Positions 57,565-64,000 of a stretch of DNA of 64,000 bases are shown here, piece by piece. This stretch comes from Ciona intestinalis (lineage: Eukaryota; Chordata; Ascidiacea; Phlebobranchia; Cionidae), in the NCBI RefSeq assembly GCF_000224145.3, contig NC_020176.2, positions 4,501,825 to 4,565,824 on the forward strand. Reading direction: 5' to 3'. Every line of letters begins with the position of its first letter. The first letter of the stretch is position 1. Position numbers and translations under genes: made by a program. The notes below the pieces were generated by a model. That model was not told the origin of the DNA. It made no database searches and was given only the letters and a program-made list of their open reading frames with translations.

Positions 57565-57791
57565 TCGTTTTAAAACAGCTGTATAAATTGTTTTAAACAT
57601 TTTGATTTGCTTCACTCGCTTTGTATTTATCGCATTCCTTCTCGCAGTAATTATTATACGACCAGACATATTATTACAAGCGACCGCGGGCATATATCGA
57701 GACGCAGCAATAAAACAAAATCGTGTCTCCCAGTAATTCTATGCTACAAATGGTCAAACATGTTATGAAGTAACACACTTTTGCTCTGTCC

Positions 57792-57864
57792 GCCTCTATA
57801 GCTCAGGGGTTAGAACACTGGTCTTGTAAACCAGGGGTCGTGAGTTCAAATCTCACTGGAGGCT
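57792..57864 (+). tRNA. tRNA-Thr (TGT), outer right copy, D-stem mismatch
   Basis: 73 bp, anticodon TGT. The D stem pairs GCTC with GAAC instead of GAGC, giving one C-A mismatch. TTTTTTT follows at once as terminator. Probably transcribed, but possibly less stable. Confidence 0.88.
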
Positions 57865-60016
57865 CTTTTTTTGCCAGAATCATAATACTGTACAAAACCA
57901 TGTTTTGAAGTTTATTAATTAGAGCAATTATGTATTATTTTTTAATTGGCTGAAATAAATGAAGTCGAAAAGTCTCAACTATCGCCAACAACCATAGCTT
58001 GAATTATGTCGACACTTTACTATAAATAAAACGTGTAACTGGCTTAACCGGCATCCCATAACTTTGGGTTTAACTTAACTGGACACTTCAACATCATGTT
58101 ATTCCTACGTATATATTTTACCCATATATATCATGTTATAGCTGATGTATTTTTATTAATAATTATATTCGTTACTAATAATGAATATAATCTTCGATAT
58201 CGTATATTTGAATAAAAGAACAAACTTCATTGTCTTCAAACTTCATTAGAACAAACTTCATTTGTTCTTTGTTTTATGATGTAGTTATGACAATACAAAT
58301 GAAAACGGAAGTCTTTTGTTTTTCGTCTTAATGAGGAACGACGTAATGATGACGTAATGACCTTGGTCGTGTCCGGTTGTTTGTTCTAGAAACTTCACGC
58401 TCTGACGCACAATCACTATTATGACGTATACAATCACCATTCGAAATTTTTATTAGCTTTCCTGAAGCAAAGAGGTCGCGATTTCCCGCTTTGTGATTCG
58501 AACGTGATTTACAACAATTGGAAAGCAGTTTCTTAATTGTAGGAAATCGAAGTCATTGTTACATAAACAATGAAAGACAATCACATCCGCGGCAGCGAAT
58601 TCTTGATTAAAAATCAGAAGTCGGAAAAGTAAGTTCGTGCTTAATGAAATGATATAGCATTTGTTATCTGGCAAAATACCTTGAACAATAGTTTACAATT
58701 CAAGCTTTCTAAAAAATATATATAACATATTAAAAACCGGAAATAAATTATTTTTAAATACAAATTCGTATTTTTTAAAATATATGCGTTTATATGCGTA
58801 GCTATTTTAAAAATAAAACGTGATTTGTATACTGTTAAGTCAATTACATATAGTGAAACAAACACATCGGGTCCAAAACCTCGCGTCTTTAGTTAGTGAG
58901 ATGTTTGTGTATTTTCGCCATAATGTGTTTTTAAGTTACGGATTGTTGGTAATTCCTTTCTTTGCTGCTATAATGAGTTTGATTTTTTTCTATCGTACTT
59001 AAAACTGGCTGTTTAAGTATTTTTGACTTTAGGCTCTGGATCTGCTGAGCGGGTTTGGTGCGCATCTGGTCTGCGTATATTGTGACGTCAAATTAAGGTC
59101 GTGACGTAATCGATTTCGCCCTACGTCATCAGAGTGTACAAATTCCCAGATCGTGTGTTTCGGCTTTGTAAATAAAGATTCCTGTTGAACTTATTTTTAA
59201 ATTGAAATCTAAATATGAATAACATTTCGTGCTTTTTAGCAAAATGTCGCAAAACTTGGAATTATGTTTTGAATGAGAGAGAACGTTAGATAGGTTTTAG
59301 TATTCCTAGTTTCGCGCTTACCGTTGCGTTTAAAACGGTAATAATCTAATTTAAAAATCGTGTCTTATCAATGGCTGTTAATATTTATCACAAAGAAACA
59401 GCGGAAAGCATTTTATTCGCTTGTTTTCGATTCTTTCATTTTAATTCGTTTAAAATTAATCTAGTATAGCTTCATTACGAAACCAGCTATTACCTCTGCT
59501 GGAAAAGCTATTGTAAGTGAGGGGAACCCCCGCTCCTGATAAACCGATTATGCGCCACATAAAATAAACGCAATTCGGCACGCCGATTAACTGTGAGGCG
59601 AGCGAAGAAAAAGGCTCCAGACTTGCAGAGTTCGTTTATAAATCGCTTCGTCTTTTAACTTGTCACTTCATGGAGTAATGTTGGCGTAATTGCCTTTAAT
59701 TCGAATTTGGTGCTCCTCTAAAAGATCTGCTGCGTGACGGTTTATGATCAAGATTTTTATCAGAGATATTTTATATTTATAGCTGGTAAACAAATGTTTG
59801 GTTTTAAGATTGTAAAAGTCCAGGCATTAGTTTACGACACTAGTGAAGAATCCTCCGCTACATAGCAGAATAGGCTGATGGAAAGTGTTAGAAGTTGGTG
59901 GTTAGGGGGTTAGTGGTTAGCAAATAAGATGGGGGGAGGATTCTTCACCAGCACCAGTTTATAAACTCAGTTAGAATAGTTGTCTGTCGTGCATAATGAT
60001 GTTTTCTATGTTACAG
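57865..60016. other. Upstream region of the RGS3-like gene
   Basis: AT-rich, with few repeats. One exon-like piece is visible: ATG at 58570 reading MKDNHIRGSEFLIKNQKSEK up to GTAAGT at 58629. It could be the gene's first exon, but its phase needs an intermediate exon before 60017. The rest shows nothing I can support. Confidence 0.45.
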
Positions 60017-63000
60017 ATATTATAACTGCTGTCGCGAAATACGAATGTTCGAATATTAGAATAATGCAACACGAAGCTCTGTTACGTCACAATCCAATTC
60101 ACGCATGGAGCGATGTGACGTCAAGCTCTTCTGAGGGAGATTCCCCGAAGCAACAACCGGTGAACTTCAATAAACGGTAAGAACAAAATCGCATTGTTAT
60201 CTATAGTAGGCTGGGGTAAGATGGGACTAGGTTTTACTCTGTTTTATCATCCCATTTGCTAGTAAACAAAGATTTTTTTACAGAATTATAAAACCGTGTT
60301 CCCACGACTTCTATAGACTGTTGTTAATTGTTTAAAACACGATTAGAAAATATGGGATTAAAATACTAACGGTATCCCATTTTACCCCACCTTACCATAT
60401 ATTCCATAAATATATTAAAATAACAACAACATCTTTTTCAGGTATTTAAAAACTATGACGTCATCATCATCGTTGATATCACGTGACGCTTGCCTCTCAT
60501 CGTATTACGTCACATACGACCGTCGATTGCTGAGCAGAGGTATGTATGGACAATATGAATGTATGGAAGTGTTACGTCTTATTTTGTAAATCAGCTGTTG
60601 TAACATGTATTTACAAACCGTCGTCTCAACGTCGTCGTAACAACAATGTGAATTAGGACGGGCATAGGCTGTCAAAACGTCGGTATGCAAGTACACGCCA
60701 AAAGACCTGATTTACAAAACAAGAATATGTCGTGCAGTGATTAATTAAAAAAAACATAAAAAAACAAATATTAAAAAAAATAAAAATTGGCGAATGTCCT
60801 AATAAAGTGCCGTGGGCCAAACAGACGTAGAAAGTTTAGATTGTTTAAAAAGATATGTTTCATGTAACTTCTATGTTATATCCACGACTAAGTAAAACCA
60901 CCCGCTAAGGACAAGTAACGTAACACGATTGCAGCAGATTTTTGCAAACACCCGACTCCCTACAACGTTTATTAATTCCTCGCCACTCTATTGTTACTTA
61001 CTGTTCCAAATCTCCAACCTTCTATTCGCGAACAATGCCCACTATGAGCAAACAGCATGAACTTCATTATGTCGTCACTATAGGATTATAAAGCGTTGAA
61101 TGGTTATAGAATGTGACAGATTAAAGCCGATTTCTGTATAATGTAGACACGGGTGGCCTGGTAGCAAACCCCGCAGTGACTATAAGCTTACCTTCGCGTA
61201 TTGATTTAACTTTAATCAGAGAATCTTATGTTACAAAAGAAATAACGTCTTGCGAACTATGGACGAGTCTTATATTGCACACGGTTTCCTAAGAATAAGC
61301 TTGCATATATTTAAACAGAAAGTTATATAGTAGAATGGGGGGGAGATGGGACACCTTTCATTCTATTTTCTCGATCTATTTGGTAGTAAACATAGAACAT
61401 TCAAAGAATCGTGAAGCTGTGTACTCACAACTCTCATAGACCATTGTTAATTGTTTAAAACACGATCAGAATTTTAAACAAGCGAGCATAGCTTTAATAA
61501 TAGGCCACATATATGGTTTTGGTGGATAGTAGACGATAGTTCATGAAATAAAGGTAGTATTTTTACCAGCAGAGCAATTTCTAAACATTTATCTCCTAAT
61601 ATTGCTAGGTGTAGTGATGATTACGCGTTTTTTCTTCTATCTAAATGTAAATATGTTTTTAACTGTAAGCGTGTTTTAGCAACTGTTGTTTTGTCGCTAT
61701 ATCTAGTCTTTTCGTTTTAAATCTTCGCCGAAATTAAAGAGTCACGTTATTATTACTTTATAGTAGGGGTAGGGGAAGATGATACAACTTTTTAGCACAT
61801 AATATGCAAATATCCAGGTCGTGTTTTAAACTTTAACAACGGTCTACGGGAGTCGTGGGGTTAGGGTTTTAAAATTCTTTGAATGTTCTTTGTTTACTAC
61901 CTAATGGGCCGAGTAAACAGAAATCTTTCCACACCCTACTATAAATAACAGAAGAAACATATTTATTCAACTTAATACACAGGTGCTGTTGAATTGGCGA
62001 TCACAGCAGAAGAAGGAACAATCTCAGTTTCCATTCTTCAAGTCAAAGATATCCCGATAGATTTCATTCAACGAGCATCACTATTGTTGAAGGTGGTAAA
62101 TCACTTCAGTTCTTATATAATATGGCAATGTTATAAACTAAACCTTATGGGGAAAGGAAAAGGTTGATATTCTTTCTCATTAGAACTTCAATATTGTTTA
62201 ATTAAATGTTGTTTTTACACTGTATTGTCTATAGGGTGTAACGGTGACGTCTTATCTTCAAAACGATATTCCTTTTTTATCTATAACCGTGTTATAAGTT
62301 TATAACGACTTTTGTTTTACTGTTATACTACCCGTCTTTTCGCTTTTGTACACTTTCCCGTTCTTTGTTATCGTGAAAGATAAAGTAAATTTCATTTATC
62401 TTTCCAGCTTTCGCTAAATACTGACAAAAGAAAAAAACTTCAATTCCGAACTCGATCTGTCCCAGTGACGTCATCGAAGATTTCTTTTAACGAAACCCTG
62501 GCTTTGTGAGTATTAAAAGTGCTATTAAACGAATGATTGAATGAATGAATGAATGAATGAATGAATGTTACTTACTTTATTTTCGCGTTGCCAGAAAATG
62601 ACAGTCGTTTCCACCGAATATAAACAACTATCTTCTACTTCCCCAGTTCCATAAACGGTGGTACAAGGAACAGGTTGGTCATCGGCGCTTGTTTGAAACA
62701 TGATCGTCCTCTCTTTCCTGAACACCTCGGTTGGATGAGTTTTGGTCTCAACAACTTCCTACAACGTGGAAAGGTTAGACTGGTTATCATTGATGTAATG
62801 CAAACATTGGCTATAGCGCGCCTGCTTCAAACGTTACGCGTTTAAGGCTCGTCGCATTGTGAGCGTACGTGTTCTTGTACAAAACACTTATAACGGCAAT
62901 TGCTCCAACCCAGTGGTCACTAATAAGTTGTCCGAATTGTCAGCCGCACAAAAAAACATCATGTACAAAGTTTCATACATGGTAACTCGTAAGCAGACAC

Positions 63001-63283
63001 GAGGTGTACGAAACAATCGAGCACCCGTTTAATAACGACTGTCGATACCCCGATACGCGAGATTCATCTACACTGATCCATCCATTCATCTTTTTGTGTG
63101 TAAAAAGCAGGCCTAAAATCTAATTTTTATAGTCAAATAATTTGTGAGATTAAATTATATCTAGATGTCCACCAGTAGCTAACTATATGGTTGTTTAGGA
63201 GATACGGGGTTGGTACAATTTACTGGATCGCAACTCGGGTCGTAGGAAACATATGCAAGCAAAGGAGGTTCCTTATATCGGAA
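60017..63283 (+). CDS. RGS3-like protein, C2-domain exons (both ends missing)
   Basis: Six exons with consistent phases: 60017-60176, 60442-60539, 61983-62092, 62408-62505, 62647-62773, 63199-63283. After a Ser-rich lead (HAWSDVTSSSSEGDSPKQQP) they encode a C2 domain: GAVELAITAEEGTISVSILQ, then basic LSLNTDKRKKLQFRT, ISFNETLAL, RNRLVIGACLK, and LGWMSFGLNNFLQRGKEIRG WYNLL (split here by a space). The MSFG...KEI-x-GWYNLL block and the following GRRKHMQ match the end of the RGS3 C2 domain as I remember it (MSFGVKSLL...KEISGWYYLL...GRTKHLKV). RGS3 has C2, PDZ and RGS domains and down-regulates G-protein signalling; PDZ and RGS exons would lie beyond the right edge. The acidic Ca-binding loops look weak. 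It could instead be another C2 protein of the same group. Confidence 0.65.
60202..60402 (-). mobile_element. Cimi-like MITE, full length
   Basis: Ends AGTAGGCTGGGGTAAGATGG and GTATCCCATTTTACCCCACC. This copy's right half, with ACTAACGGTATCCCAT, is the closest relative of the minisatellite unit at 12994. Confidence 0.9.
61328..61476 (-). mobile_element. Cimi-like MITE, right end lost
   Basis: Begins GTAGAATGGGGGGGAGATGG and runs to TTTAAAACACGATCAGAATT, then stops. Confidence 0.85.
61760..61942 (+). mobile_element. Cimi-like MITE, full length with diverged ends
   Basis: Left GTAGGGGTAGGGGAAGATGA, right TTTCCACACCCTACTATA; internal marks intact. It ends about 40 bp before the acceptor of the exon at 61983. 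Confidence 0.87.
62530..62625 (-). repeat. SINE 3' module with (ATGA)n tail
   Basis: GAATGAATGAATGAATGAAT precedes the inverted module (CCAGAAAATGACAGTCGTTT), about 20 bp before the acceptor of the exon at 62647. Confidence 0.85.
62800..63090 (+). repeat. tRNA-derived SINE, near full length
   Basis: Head-like sequence, then core GCTCCAACCCAGTGGTCACT and 3' module TTAATAACGACTGTCGATAC, same order as at 9631-9935. Confidence 0.8.
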
Positions 63284-64000
63284 GTAAGTCCTATAATTGC
63301 TAAATAACCAATATCTTTGTATTTAAATTACCAAATAACTATAATATTTATGTTTTAGAATTATTAAATTAACAATTTCCTTAACTCGTTAGCTGGCACG
63401 AGGTGTATGGAACAGAACACCCGAGTTATAACGTTTGTCGTTGTCCCGCCATGCGAAGATAAATCAGTTACATTTTTATTCGTTCAATTTAACGACTTAT
63501 TCCCAAGTAATAGTTTCTAGATTAAAAACAGACTTTAAGATTCTTGTTTTCTACTTTATACTGTCGGATTTGCATTGAAACACAAGCAGCAGCGAGTACT
63601 TTATACTCCATGACGATCTTATAATCTTCACACTCACAGCACCGCGATGTTAAAACAGCGTAATTCAAGCTCGTGTTAAAACTCACTCCTTGCCACAAAT
63701 ATAACCAAAAGTAACCGCATTTAATTAAAATTAAAAAATTAAACAAATTATAGCTGAGGTGTATTAAACACCCGTGTTATAACGACTCTCGTTTTCCCGC
63801 CACGCGAGAATAAAGTAAGCTGCATTTATTTATTCATATTAAATTTTCAATTTGTTGGTTACGGAATACTGAATAGCAATATATTAGTTGATTACTTTTC
63901 TCCTGCCTGATCGTCGTAAGGCAAGGCATTGCAAATATTATGTATTCCTGTTGGATTGACTACATTCCTAGCATACCACACACACATATAGAAGCATCCA
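63284..64000. other. Intron of RGS3-like gene with two SINE modules
   Basis: 3' modules lie at about 63390-63490 and 63748-63840, both on +, with CCGAGTTATAACGTTTGTCG and CCGTGTTATAACGACTCTCG. No further exon is visible before the window edge. Confidence 0.65.

Larger units (their letters stand above)
57057..57775. repeat. Large inverted repeat carrying the tRNA cluster
   Basis: 57057-57220 is the reverse complement, with few differences, of 57620-57775; shared words include GTAGCATAGAATTACTGGGA and TTTTGTTTTATTGCTGCGTC. With the tRNA genes the arms span about 56972-57335 and 57492-57864. The centre contains an 85-N gap (57391-57475), as expected for a sequence that is hard to assemble. Confidence 0.9.

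Noticed and set aside
58453-58865. Reverse-strand frames of 73-74 codons
   Set aside because: AT-rich chance frames rich in I, F and L; no splice borders or motifs.

Overview
The window is animal genomic DNA, best explained as a solitary tunicate of the Ciona type. It has AT-rich introns, short exons with GT-AG junctions, and a very high density of short interspersed elements. The most abundant is a ~190-bp palindromic-end element of the kind known from Ciona (Cimi-like MITE). The protein genes are metazoan single-copy genes that I recognised from the translated exons. The species call rests on remembered repeat families and compact gene structure, not on a search. I saw no CRISPR, prokaryotic operon, LTR element or viral element.

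Layout, left to right: INTS8 3' part (+, 287-4529); a ciliary CIMIP2/FAM166-type gene (+, 8407-10441, 5' end unseen); JTB, a small membrane-protein gene of three short exons (-, 12147-11138); an arylsulfatase B-type sulfatase (+, 14214-19997) with two middle exons present twice around an assembly gap; a single-exon 975-codon MULE-transposase-derived gene (+, 20714-23641); GINS3 (+, 24002-24622); UTP6 (+, 24968-29019); HNRNPL (+, 29694-40479) with an apparent AT-AC U12-type intron and a ~1.07-kb minisatellite; a BTB-BACK-Kelch gene (-, 43880-41378); a giant multi-Tudor (TDRD) gene (+, 45343-52804, broken by a 500-N gap); YIPF3 (-, 56682-53944); an inverted cluster of four tRNA-Thr(TGT) genes (56972-57864); and the C2-domain exons of an RGS3-like gene running off the right edge (+, 60017-63283).

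The genes do not form one pathway. They cover housekeeping functions (snRNA/transcription via Integrator, replication via GINS, ribosome biogenesis via UTP6, splicing via hnRNP L, Golgi via YIPF3), plus germline (Tudor), cilium (CIMIP2) and lysosome/secretory (sulfatase) genes. The densest part is MULE-derived gene / GINS3 / UTP6 / HNRNPL, all on + with gaps of roughly 330-680 bp. This spacing fits tunicate spliced-leader trans-splicing, but that cannot be proven from DNA alone.

Most of the non-coding sequence is repeat: about 20 MITE copies, about 16 copies of a tRNA-headed SINE or its 3' part, two minisatellites, and one nested hAT-type MITE. The most interesting points are the domesticated-looking MULE gene with lost catalytic positions and a repeating tail, the AT-AC intron, a minisatellite that seems to have grown out of a MITE end, SINE tails sitting directly at splice acceptors, and the tRNA palindrome. 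Five N runs (2397-2521, 17245-17294, 30975-31024, 52014-52513, 57391-57475) limit the annotation. Two of them are flanked by near-identical sequence that looks like unmerged haplotypes.
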